Assembly (NCBI GenBank): GCA_029959195.1
Contig: CP114120.1
Span: 434,001 to 498,000 of the forward strand
DNA length: 64,000 nt
Source: Dictyophora rubrovolvata
Taxonomy: Eukaryota; Basidiomycota; Agaricomycetes; Phallales; Phallaceae
Direction of reading: 5' to 3'
Below are positions 35,899 to 46,409 of this stretch, piece by piece (within the stretch, counting starts at the first letter, position 1; the number at the start of each line of letters is the position of its first letter). A model generated the notes under the pieces. The model made no database searches and was not told the origin of the DNA. It worked only from the letters and a program-made list of their open reading frames with translations. The position numbers and the translations under genes are program-made.

Positions 35899-37518
35899 AT
35901 GTCCAGCCTTGCCGACTTTCCGCCAGATGTAATCGTTCAAATAGCTCAGTCTACATTTCCAAGCGATCTTAATCTGGGTATGTCTTCAACTCCATGCATA
36001 TACGCCTTTGAAGTTGAGCGTTACTGTGATGCAGTGTCAGCAGCAACTCTATTATATTGGGATTTGTTTCTGAGCATGAATCATGAGGTATTCCAAGAAA
36101 AACACTTTAGACTATTGCGTGTCTGACGAAAGTATCTTTTCAGATTGCCTTCATCTGGATGTAAGCCTATTAGGTCGCATTTCCTCGGGTCGTGCCCTCC
36201 AACTTGAAGTTAACATTAACCCCAGGAAACCATTCAATCTTGTCAGCGTTCTTTATGTTCTCATGCGATATTTGCCAATTATAAGCCAGACGTATGTTTT
36301 CAAAACAAAAAACTTTGTGCAGAAAAAGACTGACTCCGATTTCGTTGTTATCATTGACAGGGTAGACTTAGCCATCGTTACCGGGGTATTCAACACCACA
36401 CACAACATTTGTGGAGGACTTTTATGGTTCACTGATATATTAACTACAGTGGCGATCGCAATCACTGACATATTCTTCATTTTCCGAAGTTAGTATTGCT
36501 TATTTTCCTCTCTATCCCTAGTTGTAACAGTTTAATGCATTTGAAATTAATCTAACTCAACCAACAGTTTATGCCTTTTACGCTAGAAACAAAGCCGTTC
36601 TCATCGTACTAGGAATAGCCTATATCATCTCTACTATAATAAATCTCGTCTTTGCTTCACTGACTGGAACAGAATATCGAGCGATACCGACAACCCTCCT
36701 GGCCGAACTTTTCCCTCGGATAATCGACGAGTGTATAACTTCCTCTATTCCCAAGCTGGAGTTTGCCGTGTTGTAGGTGTTTTACTATTACTTGAATCGC
36801 GAATAAATTGACTCGCCATCAGAATTACAGAGTTAATTTTTCAGACTCTCCTGTTCGGTTTAGTTCTAGGACGATTCGTTTACCTCCAAATAGAAGCCTT
36901 AAAACTCAGAAGAGGAACCAACCAGTTGTACATTGTCTTCTTCAGAGACGGACTGTGGTCATATTTCTTCTTCTTTAGTGATTATTTTCTTTGAAATTTG
37001 GGCATGATCTTGCTGAATCACAGCTTTTTTATCATCCAGTATTCTTTCTAACCACTGCTATACTCATAAAGTTACAAGTATCACAGGCTCTCCCTTTGGA
37101 ATAGTAAGCACCTTTAATAGTCGTTTTACATGAATGTTTGAATCAGGCCACACCTAGTTATATCGTCTCATTTTTGGGGATAATTGTATGTATCTCAGTC
37201 GTAATTAAACTGTGATAACCGCTAATATACTAATTCCGAATCAAGCCTCCACGCATACTCCTAAACCTTAAAGAACTAGGAGGAACGGGATTTTCCCATA
37301 TTAGCGAAGACCAGAATACGTCCGCGGCGATTTCTTTCACTGCGTCCCCGCGACATAACAGGAACTTTCTTCAAGACGCGCAGGGTCATGATCTCCTTCA
37401 ACCCACTTACCCGATGGAAAATTTAACGCCACGCGAGGTTGTGTTGGATGTTGAGGATGGTCGCAGTTCGAAAGATATGGAGTCAGGAACGAGTTCTGAT
37501 CAACACCGAAGTTTATAG
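35899..37518 (+). CDS. DUF6533 multi-pass membrane protein
   Basis: The DUF6533 block is visible over three exons: RYCDAVSAATLLYWDLFLSM, NHE joined to IAFIWM, and KPFNLVSVLYVLMRYLPIIS. It corresponds to the family pattern lLlYD.lLTld.Ev.yiW...LYll.RYlp. Later exons give VTGVFNTTHNICGGLLWFTD, FRVYAFYARNKAVLIVLGIA, LLFGLVLGRFVYLQIEAL and a juxtamembrane PPRILLNLKELGG. A hydrophilic tail ends SSDQHRSL at 37518. These are predicted seven-helix membrane proteins of unknown function, greatly expanded in agaricomycetes. At least six introns of about 50 bp interrupt the gene. Exon joins in the middle part (36780-37250) are approximate. Confidence 0.8.
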
Positions 37519-38017
37519 TGAGCAGTCAGTATTAGTCAGTGGTAACATATGTATATATTTACTTTCCGAACATAACGGTCCCGTCAAAGGTTTTGAGGCT
37601 GCGCACAGTGGATCGGACCGTCATGCGACTTCACTTCGTTTTGTAAACTTGTGATAGCATTATTTATTACTTCATTAACATAAATAAAAGGCCTCTGTAT
37701 CGCGTTCATGAATCAGAAGGCAAAAAAAGGCAGGCGCAAATGAGTGGCACGCTCCGAATTATATAGAAGGGTGATGGCATCGAGGGGACAAGGGTAGACT
37801 AATAGCTATGACCTGAAACCAAAATCCACTACGAGTGGTCGTTGATCCAGATTCTGATAATATACAAGCCGTTTAGTTTTTTCCTGTCTGTAGAACTGTC
37901 AGACTACAACTCTCCAGATTACGAGAACATTAGTGGCGACTCGGACATCGAGATTCAAATTGGGCTAATACACATACAGGAATACAAGTTTGAAACATTA
38001 TACTTGTAAAAAAAATC

Positions 38018-39631
38018 TTACTTGTCCTCAACAACGTCAACTCTTCTTGCATTAAAAGCAGAAATAATTTCATCTTTTACGTTGGACTCCGAGGAGGACA
38101 AATTTAAATCCAAAATCTCAGCTCCCATGGACACAACCACATCAAAAAGGACATCAAATGAGATATCAGATACTAATGTCAGAATAAGCCTTTTAACCCG
38201 TAGGCCGGCCGGTATGGAGTTTAACGCTTCGGTGCCACAGGGGCAGTCGGTCAAGGCGAGAGTATGAAGATAAGGAAACACTCTTGATACATCCAAGTTC
38301 GGCAAAGTAAAAAGCTTCCATGCCTGATTCTTAATTGTTAGGTGCCGTATTTGGGGCATGCTGTAGACCAATTCGAGGACGGGAGAATAGTCTATTGGGA
38401 GCTCGAGGCCTCTGAAAATGATGGTAAATTGAGGCTTGCGCAGGTCAGATGATCCGTAATCGCTCTCAATGATAGTGGTATCTCCTTGAACTACTAAAGC
38501 TTTGCTCACTGTATCTTCGGAATCGATATAGAAATATTGATATTTTGAGAAATGGGAGAATGCCTCCGGTGGAATCACCTTGAGAATTTCGAAAGGTGTG
38601 TTGTGTCGACCAGGATGTGAGCCACGAGCAGTTGCATCCAAGTCGGGAAGGTTGAGACCGGGCCGATAAGAGATCACAAAGCATGATAATGCTCCCAGAG
38701 TTCGGATGCACGATACAAACTGCCAAATGTAGTCATAGCCTGAGGGGCCAGATGCCGATAATCTGAACCTGGTGAGATTGGGAAGACCTAGTTTGTTGGC
38801 TGTCTGCAGGCTTGTTGGTGTCATTAGGGCAAAGGCGGGTTTGATTCCATGAGCACCAAGTTCAAGAACCTCCAATAAAGGACAATTCGACAGAAAAACT
38901 AGAAGTTGAGAGATAGTAGGCGGGTTCTTTGAAACGTTCAGTGAAAAGTGTGTTAATTTGTTGTGCGGAAGGTCAAGCCATGATAGGTCCAATCCGCAAA
39001 GCTGGATGTCCCGAAGACAGGAGTTGTCTATGATATGTGTCAATGGTGACACTAACCTATTTTCAGGGATTCGGGGATTGAAATTGGACAGAACGATAGT
39101 CAAGTGTCGCAATTGAAGTGGTGGTAATTTAGAGTCCTTGATGACATGATAAAGTGAGATGAAGTTGGAGTGTGTAGCCCATACGTCCAAGGAGCATAGA
39201 CGGGACAAAATTGAATTTGCGTGAGATACGAAATACGATTTTGATGGAATTTCATCGAAATTGACAGGCACGAGTGACCTCCATAATAGTGCAAGAGGAG
39301 CATCCCGTGACCTTTTCACGAATAGATCTGTGATTGAAGGAGGTTTGCCTAGATCCACAAATGCCCATAAAGACGGCCATTGCAATGCGGATTCCCTCCA
39401 ATAATGACATACGTGTGAGATATCCAGGGCAGTTGTCTTAAAGGATGGACAGCTAACTGTCAGCGTGAAGACGATGTAAAGTATATCTGGGGCAATTTTG
39501 TTTATCGCAAGCTCGGAGTTGTAGATATTGTTCAATCGAGAGGTGATGGAAGACCTTTGTGTTTGGCGCATGCTTTGCAGAGCCCATTTCTTCGAGTTGG
39601 TAGTCCTAGTAATCACTATCAGTATTACCAA
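38018..39631 (-). CDS. F-box/LRR-like protein (single exon)
   Basis: A single 537-codon frame. Near residues 40-95 an F-box-like domain reads INKIAPDILYIVFTLTVSCP, LDISHVCHYWRESALQWPSL and W. Downstream are irregular leucine-rich segments (LPPLQLRHLTIVLSNFN, LLEVLELGAHG, IRHLTIKNQAWKLFTLPNL, VKRLILTLVS). F-box proteins recruit substrates to SCF ubiquitin ligases through Skp1; this type is one of the largest gene families in agaricomycetes. The first ATG at 39631 is followed by a second at 39571 (MRQTQRSSITSRLNNIY), which is closer to the domain and may be the true start. It is not closely related to the two other F-box genes in the window. Confidence 0.85.
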   Translation of the reverse strand: MVILIVITRTTNSKKWALQSMRQTQRSSITSRLNNIYNSELAINKIAPDILYIVFTLTVSCPSFKTTALDISHVCHYWRESALQWPSLWAFVDLGKPPSITDLFVKRSRDAPLALLWRSLVPVNFDEIPSKSYFVSHANSILSRLCSLDVWATHSNFISLYHVIKDSKLPPLQLRHLTIVLSNFNPRIPENRLVSPLTHIIDNSCLRDIQLCGLDLSWLDLPHNKLTHFSLNVSKNPPTISQLLVFLSNCPLLEVLELGAHGIKPAFALMTPTSLQTANKLGLPNLTRFRLSASGPSGYDYIWQFVSCIRTLGALSCFVISYRPGLNLPDLDATARGSHPGRHNTPFEILKVIPPEAFSHFSKYQYFYIDSEDTVSKALVVQGDTTIIESDYGSSDLRKPQFTIIFRGLELPIDYSPVLELVYSMPQIRHLTIKNQAWKLFTLPNLDVSRVFPYLHTLALTDCPCGTEALNSIPAGLRVKRLILTLVSDISFDVLFDVVVSMGAEILDLNLSSSESNVKDEIISAFNARRVDVVEDK

Positions 39632-40079
39632 CCGTGTGTGTAAAAAGTGTTTACTCTATCCCAATTTGGGGCTCGAGATATAGTATCGGTTTGTCATCCT
39701 CCTGCTGGGGCTGGGCCATGGTTTCAATGATGTTAGCATCACGTAAGCTCCTGTGGCAGTGTCCGTTCCCAGCCCCCGTTCAAGTGAGCTACTAGCTCAG
39801 TCAAAGAAAAACTTTTAAAATTATATAATCGCACTGACTATATTTGGCACCATCCAATTATTACAGACAAAAAAAGACATCTGTTTCGATTTTTCTCCCA
39901 GGTTACGAATGACAATTGAACTCGGTGACCGGTGCGGCCGGTGGATGACGAAGGGTAGTGGCAGCGCGACTCAAGGAGTCGGCGCCTATATTTCGTAGCT
40001 TAGCGCGCTTGCCTTGAACTTTATAGGTGCGCGTTGGTTAAAACAAGCTTGTTTTACCTCGACAAAATTTCGAAACTTA

Positions 40080-40500
40080 CACTACGGCTGAAGAGCTCAA
40101 TTTGGATGATTTTGGCGAATTGTGCAAAGCCTCTGAACAGGATGTTCTTTGGTCGAACGCATTTTTCAATGATCAGCTGGCTGTGGTGCCTCAAACCCGT
40201 GTTCGTGTCTTCCAGATCTACAATATCCTTCGGACGGAACACATGGCGGAGCCTCTTCACGACAAGACAATTTACTGTGCAACATCACTTAGTCCAACCG
40301 GATACACTACAATGGGTCCCTTCACTGGGGTCTTGTCAAACAGCCAATGCTTTTACTTGCAGGCCCGACTCTTCCAAAGTTTTGTAAATTCCTCTGTACC
40401 CTAGGGGATCCAGAGCTGGCTCTCGTTTTGTCCTATGAAATACAGAGTCTCTCCCCTTCTCACGCGGAAAAGTTCGTCTCCGTATACAAAGTGGCATCTT
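40080..40500 (+). pseudogene. Frameshifted coding remnant of unknown family
   Basis: One frame reads AEELNLDDFGELCKASEQD, LWSNAFFNDQLAVVPQTRV and FQIYNILRTEHMAEPLHDKT, up to about 40370. Another frame then takes over with FLCTLGDPELALVLSYEIQS and ends SHAEKFVSVYKVAS* at 40500. The two look like one protein broken by a single frameshift near 40370-40385. No family was recognised and no upstream exon was found. Confidence 0.4.
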
Positions 40501-40852
40501 GAAATCCTTCTTCTAAACTTTGCCATATTATTCTTTACGACCCTGCTGTTATCGAGGAGCTCTGAAAATGCATGTCAAGCCCCGAATGCTTTCGTTATCT
40601 CTACCCAATCGCGCGTTTATATTCGTCCAATCTGAATTGGGAGTATTGTTATAGACGGCTTTTAGTATTGATTGAGGCCGCTTTAGAGACCTCAATGGGG
40701 CATGCCGCACGGTCGCGAGGATATTTCGTTCTTTCAAACGTATCGTAAAGAATGGCTTTTGCTATAGTACTCAGTGTGTTGTCTGCATTATATTTTGAAA
40801 ATGGACCTTTCTAAAAATGAATTCGCCCTATGGGAGTTATCTAATATCTTCC

Positions 40853-40912
40853 TCGATCCTATCCGGACTATTTAAGTTTAGGCCTAAACTTAAATAGTCC
40901 GGATAGGATCGA
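40853..40912. repeat. Perfect 60-nt palindrome
   Basis: Two 30-base arms are exact reverse complements with no spacer. The centre is AGGCCT (40880-40885), and the arms run CGATCCTATCCGGACTATTT and its complement. The flanks do not continue the symmetry. Confidence 0.97.
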
Positions 40913-41599
40913 CAAACTGAATGACTTGCTTCATCAAAAGGAGGCAGTACGTGCTTATTTCAAACACACGGTATCTTACGAGATTTTTTGGTTTCAAGCT
41001 TTCGTATAGGTTATCGCATCTTTTTGACGCCGTTGAGACTACACTGATTAAAACTTTAAACCTGCCGGCCAATTGCTCGGTGGATTTAAATTCGGATAAG
41101 AAAGCTGACGATCAGCTTGGGCATGATATGGTATGATAAATAAGTAGGGGATAGATGAACCTAGACTTTGCTGTTTGGAAATCGGGCATTTCGTGATTAC
41201 TCTCCGGTTTGTACCCTTTATTATGCTGCTCTCTAGTTGGGTCGTTCAGGGGTACTGTAGGTTAGTTAGAAGATATATCTTCTTAGGGTAATGAGTCAGT
41301 CATTGCTGATTTTTCCTTGCGGGCGTGATCTCATTAATCAACCAACCGAAACGACCTTGGCAGATCTCGTGGCACGTCGGTAACATAGATACTTAGTTGT
41401 ACATTCTGTCCCGAGGTTTATTTAAAGACTTTATATTTTTCAAATAACATGTGTTTTACATATAATGGAAAAGTTATAATTTCATAAATTTAGTAGGTGA
41501 GTAATTGCGTTGCAGATTTCATTCAAAGTCTTTCCCGTGAATCCTCTTCGCTACTTAAGGTTTGATGCTAAATATCAGAAACCTTAAGATCTGTAACCG

Positions 41600-43159
41600 C
41601 TAGTCTCTATCGAACGGACGAACGGAGACCGGAATATCGCCTTCCGACTGCAATTCAGATTCAACATCAGACTGCCATGCTTCGGGGCAGTAAACCAATA
41701 TTTTGAGAGGGCAGTCGCTTTCCCCCCGTGCTTTAGAATGAACGTGAAACATGGTCGTTGGAGTCCCATAGAATGCCAGTCTATCTTCCAGGTTGACAGT
41801 TATGTGGCGTAACAAGGGACAAAGAGGTTTTACGCCATCTTGTCTTGTGGAAATTAATTCCGATAAGGACTGCAGACATGCTTCATCTTTTGGATTGGTG
41901 CAAAATACAACCTCTTGCTTGACAACCAGGGACTGGAGATTTTCCATGATAGAGAAAATTGTAGAAAATAATTTCTTGACTCGCAATGTCGCCCGCGAAA
42001 TTAATTCAAGATTCAAGTGAGTGACACTAGAAAAATCAATGGAATGGAACATCACAAGATCGCACCATTCCATTCCGGTTCGGTAAGTGTCCTGAAACCT
42101 GAACGTCAGATTATTGCCGTCGATTTGACCGAAATCCGTAGGGGCTTTTTTATCGGCCCACCGATGTCCCTCAAACAGGACGTTGAGGGTTGTGAAACGT
42201 ACTTGAGGTATAAGTTCAAGCAAGGGAGGGGAATGTTCGAACACATTACTGGCCAATGCGTGAATGTCCCACTTGACATTTGGAGGAAAAGTCAGGTATT
42301 CGTTAACGAAGTTTAATAATTCGGTTGAGTCGAGCATCTTGAGCACGAGTCTTTGCAAGTGTGGCAAATTAACAGCTTCTGTGCGCTCGGATGGGGAATT
42401 GCCATGGGCTGGCCAAGAATAGTCATAGATACCAAGCACTTCGAGAGAGGAGGAAAGTTTGAGAAGAGCGAGCACACTTTCAAGGCTCGCAGCTTCACAG
42501 AAAGTTAGGTGAAGTTCCGACAGGCGATGGAATAACGGGCAGCTCAAATCTTGATATGTGGTGTCACGAAAAACTTGATACTCTATATGTTTCAAATTAG
42601 GCGCAGATCCCAAAAACAATGTTTTCAAAAACATTGGTCGGAAGTATTGCTCGGCGCTGATATTGCTGAAGGAAAAGACTTGTAATCTCGGCGCGGGCTG
42701 CTGGAGGAATGATATGAGCTGTCGAATCGGTGCCATACGCCTGGAAGACCAGAGAAGCATGCCTGAAAGTTCAACATGCACACGCAATGACTTGAATCGA
42801 TTAATATGCGGAAAAATGAGAGAAAGCGTTTTCAACATTTTATAGTAGCGCATTTGGGCTTCCTTCATGAAAAGAAAAATGTGTAATGGGGCCGATTGGG
42901 ACCGACGAATCAACTCTTTTACCCCACTCGGTTTCATTTCTGGAATTGACAGGGTCGTCCACATCAACTGATCGGACACAAGGGCATATCTCCATGCACG
43001 ACATACATGAGATGCAGAGAAAGGAGGTGCGAGTGCTTGTACGCGCTCGAAATCTTCGCCGCGTCGGTATGACCTCGGCGTGTATGTATAGGCGTGAATG
43101 ATTATTTGTCGAAAGATGTCATATGGAAGATCATTAATTGCAGGTAATTGGGCTTCCAT
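41600..43159 (-). CDS. F-box protein, paralogue of the gene at 49403
   Basis: A single 519-codon frame. The N-terminal F-box-like domain reads INDLPYDIFRQIIIHAYTYT, then SASHVCRAWRYALVSDQLMW and ELIRRSQSAPLHIFLF. The rest is a leucine-rich solenoid-like region with irregular repeats (LFHRLSELHLTFCEAASLES, LLKLSSSLEVLGIYDYSW, LPHLQRLVLKML). The start at 43159 (MEAQLPAINDLPYD) is the only sensible one. The same ordered blocks occur in the plus-strand gene at 49403-51115, so the two are paralogues flanking the RING and desaturase genes in opposite orientation. Probable SCF substrate receptor; substrate unknown. Confidence 0.85.
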   Translation of the reverse strand: MEAQLPAINDLPYDIFRQIIIHAYTYTPRSYRRGEDFERVQALAPPFSASHVCRAWRYALVSDQLMWTTLSIPEMKPSGVKELIRRSQSAPLHIFLFMKEAQMRYYKMLKTLSLIFPHINRFKSLRVHVELSGMLLWSSRRMAPIRQLISFLQQPAPRLQVFSFSNISAEQYFRPMFLKTLFLGSAPNLKHIEYQVFRDTTYQDLSCPLFHRLSELHLTFCEAASLESVLALLKLSSSLEVLGIYDYSWPAHGNSPSERTEAVNLPHLQRLVLKMLDSTELLNFVNEYLTFPPNVKWDIHALASNVFEHSPPLLELIPQVRFTTLNVLFEGHRWADKKAPTDFGQIDGNNLTFRFQDTYRTGMEWCDLVMFHSIDFSSVTHLNLELISRATLRVKKLFSTIFSIMENLQSLVVKQEVVFCTNPKDEACLQSLSELISTRQDGVKPLCPLLRHITVNLEDRLAFYGTPTTMFHVHSKARGESDCPLKILVYCPEAWQSDVESELQSEGDIPVSVRPFDRD

Positions 43160-45800
43160 TTTTCTGAATTGGTTGGAGGGGTGGGGTGGGGTGGGGAAAA
43201 AGGCGAGTGAGAGGGCGAACTTGGCGAGGTGCGAGGGGAAAAAAGCGAGTGGGGGGAAGGGTGAGTGAGACGAAGCGTCCCACTAGTTTAAATATATATG
43301 GCAGATCAGCTTACACATTTACCCTTAAGCTTGTTGGACGGGAACCAAGGAATTGGGAGCTGGATCGAAATGGCCGAAGTCCTTGGTTGGACGAGGGTAG
43401 TCTGATAGTGCGAATGCTGGGTGTGGTGTAATCGGTCAACTTATATGGCATTGATGTTGAATGAAATTACGTGGGTCGATAGGCATGGTTTGAGGCCTTA
43501 TTAATGCGCCATCCAAACTCGAAGTATTTGATTACGACGAGTGAGTAGAAGAGATGTTTCCTCTCGCCGTCCGTCCGAAAGGGACGGGCGCAGCTGATGG
43601 ATCGCTTGACTTTAAGAGAACAAGGGAACGTGGTTGAGGTGGAAGTGGGTGGGTTAGAATCACTGAAGGGAACACATGCATCATCATCCTCCAACCACTG
43701 GCCGATGTTGGCAGTGACTAACGACTGACAATCCACAGTCTGGCGGAAATGTCAGAGACATGTAAACATTATTGCATACCTCGATAACAAATTGCTTGAA
43801 TCAAAACGTGGTTATACTACAAAACAACAAATCATAATTTGCTTTTCTGAGTCTTCTTTAAACACTATACCCGCCCTTAACCACAACTAAACGATAACAA
43901 TTTATTATCATGAAAATCTGAGGAAGAAGAGAAATTACTTGCCTTCCTGGAATTAAGGTTAGCGAAGACCAACTCTGTTGTACCATTGGGTCCTTCTCCA
44001 ACCTCCCAAACTGACGTTTCCAATTTATCTAAGAAAATATATTCATCATGCAAGCTCCGCTTGACCTATATATCGCGGCTTGATTTTCAGGAACGGTTTG
44101 AGTGAAGACATACGTAAGAGAGTTTGCGATCTTTGGCAATGGGCTTGGCTGAGGGATCGAGGACCGGCAATTACTTTGTTGAATGGTTCATTGAGCGCCT
44201 TTGCGCCTACGTGGAAAGACAATGTCTGAGAAGAGTCTTTAGTGTATTTTAAGACAGCATAGGATCATGGTACTAACAAATATCGTGTATGTTTCGCCTG
44301 ACGATGATGTTTTATTGATCAATGATAGATACCGGATTCTTTTTATTGTTGAATAACCCGCCGCGCGTGCAAGAAGACGTATGTATGGACGTACTATCTT
44401 CATAAACACCCACAACCCTTCGTTTAGGCGTCCATCCTTCGCTGCTTGTTAGAGATAACGGCTTCAAAACTTGAATGTATTGAGAACCATGATCCTTTTG
44501 ACCGTTTCAGAATTTACTTGAAAGGATAGAATGGTGAAGCTGTATAGTTACCACGCGGCTTAGGTTGAATATAGGTAATCCTTCAACTGGTTTTCCTCGA
44601 TTACCAAACATTTTCGAAGGTGTAAGTTTTTCATGTTGACGTTTGAACGGAGGGGATACGTGGGAAATGCGGCAAAGTTCTTGTCTGACCGGCGTATACT
44701 ATCGCATTAGTAGGGGTTGTTCGCAATGAATCTAACCTCATACCTAGTTCTATAGGATATTTTAGACTCGGATCTGCGAGTCATAACAATGGATAAACCG
44801 AATAGCGTATACAAAGTGCAGATCATCTTTGGTAGTAGTTCCAATTCTTTTGTGTCCAATGACAAATCACGTTTATGATTCAACTGCTGGTCATTACGAT
44901 AAAAGAATCTTGGACATACAGGGAAGGTCTTTATATTGACGTCCTACTATTTTGCCTAGGTCAAGACTCAAACGACATAGAGGAAGGTGACGAAGTTCAA
45001 GTGATCGGCACGCGTTTTCAAACCCGGCAAACACCGCGCCCTATAAGCGTTGAGCTGAGCGTCAGACTCAGTGTTCTAACTCGTTGACTTAAGTAGTAAG
45101 TACTTGTTGACTAATCTGTAATTTACATCCATTGTGGATCGTGAAAACCCATAACTATACCCCAAACTGCCGAAATGCGATACCCTGATCTATCCTACAA
45201 TTGACGTGAAGCTAGCGCGTGCGTCGTCCCCAGTCCCGAAGATGAAGACTACTTTTTGTCGCCCGTAGTTCCCTGAGAAGACTCCAGAGATCTTGATGAA
45301 CTATGGAAGAAGAATTTTCAGCCATAAGTTTCGAAAATCGGGACTCCCACAGACCTTTCTTTATAAGGACAGAGCGAGGAAACTTGAGTACAATTCAGAG
45401 AACGAGAACCTTGAGACTGTAAAGCTCAATTTACAGATGATTTTTCGATGCATTAGATCATAGTTTTATATTTAAACTTCGGGTTGTCTTTTCTGGTTCT
45501 TTGATTTTGGTTTCATAGCTTGCTTTCTGAGCTTGGCTGTTCAACTCTTGATCGGTCAACGCCGTGGATAATTCTCTCGCAAGTATCCGGATAACGATAA
45601 TGCGTATTGAACAAAACTGCCACAATGAGACTCATAAGCCATAAGGTATAAAAGAAAGGGCTACCTGATTAGGCTCTGTTACCGCTAGGGGGGTTCAGCG
45701 GGTGGGACTCCCACACTACCTACATCAGGTGTGCATAATGTATTTCTCCTCCCGTTCAGGTGTGTTTTATGTGCTGGACTAGGTCCAAATACCATAGTCC
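43160..45800. other. About 2.6 kb with no convincing gene
   Basis: A minus-strand stretch near 43930-44030, bounded by a good splice acceptor, reads KLETSVWEVGEGPNGTTELV and FANLNSRK and looks coding. I could not join it to an upstream exon or name it. A minus frame at 43467-43736 and a plus frame at 44875-45087 are also unassigned. Confidence 0.35.
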
Positions 45801-46136
45801 CTATACCTCCAAAAAAAAAGAAAAAAAAGAAAAAAAGAACAAGCGGACGTGGTGGGCGCGAAATCGACGCGTAGCTTACATGCAGCTGAATGTCCGGTAT
45901 TCACCCGACAAAGCGGGCATGCATGATCATTGATTTGAGAAACACATTGATCACAAAATATATGTCCTGGTGGAAAATTTTAATAATCGACAGTCAAATT
46001 AAATCCTAGATTAGTTGATATTTAAGAGTGCACGGTGACCCTACTCACCGCAAGGAATGGCGTAGCATTGCCTTTGTGAAGAATACTTCTCAAAGCAGAT
46101 ATCGCAAGTTGACGACGGATCAATGGTGAGTGGCAT
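45801..46136 (-). CDS. Small RING-finger (C3HC4) protein
   Basis: Exon 1 (46049-46136) encodes MPLTIDPSSTCDICFEKYSS and YAIPC. An 82-bp intron follows, and exon 2 from 45966 continues GHIFCDQCVSQINDHACPLC, giving C-x2-C, C-x-H, C-x2-C and C-x2-C in RING order. The next residues (RVNTGHSAACKLRVDFAPT) fit agaricomycete RING proteins in which the finger opens a longer protein. RING domains bind two zinc ions and usually recruit E2 enzymes for ubiquitin transfer. Here the frame runs into a pyrimidine-rich (T/C) tract read as Phe/Leu and stops at 45801, leaving only about 84 residues. A further intron may have been missed or the gene is truncated. Confidence 0.65.
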
Positions 46137-46409
46137 GAGGAGACAGTATGTGTGGACCAATAGGGGGTGTCCAGCCCAAATTCACCCACCAACGTCAAAC
46201 CCCCTTCGGCGATTCGGCATCCAGGCTGAGCTAATGACCAGCGCGCGCGTGTGACAAGATGCCGTAAAACCGTGCCGCCAATTCTTCTTATTACTATTCT
46301 TATCTTTTTTTTATTCGTTCTTTTTTTTTTCGTACGCTGTCAATCTTTTTAGGGCGAGGCTTATAAACTAAGCTGCCAACGATGTTGTCTACCCTCTGGC
46401 GCCCCAAGG

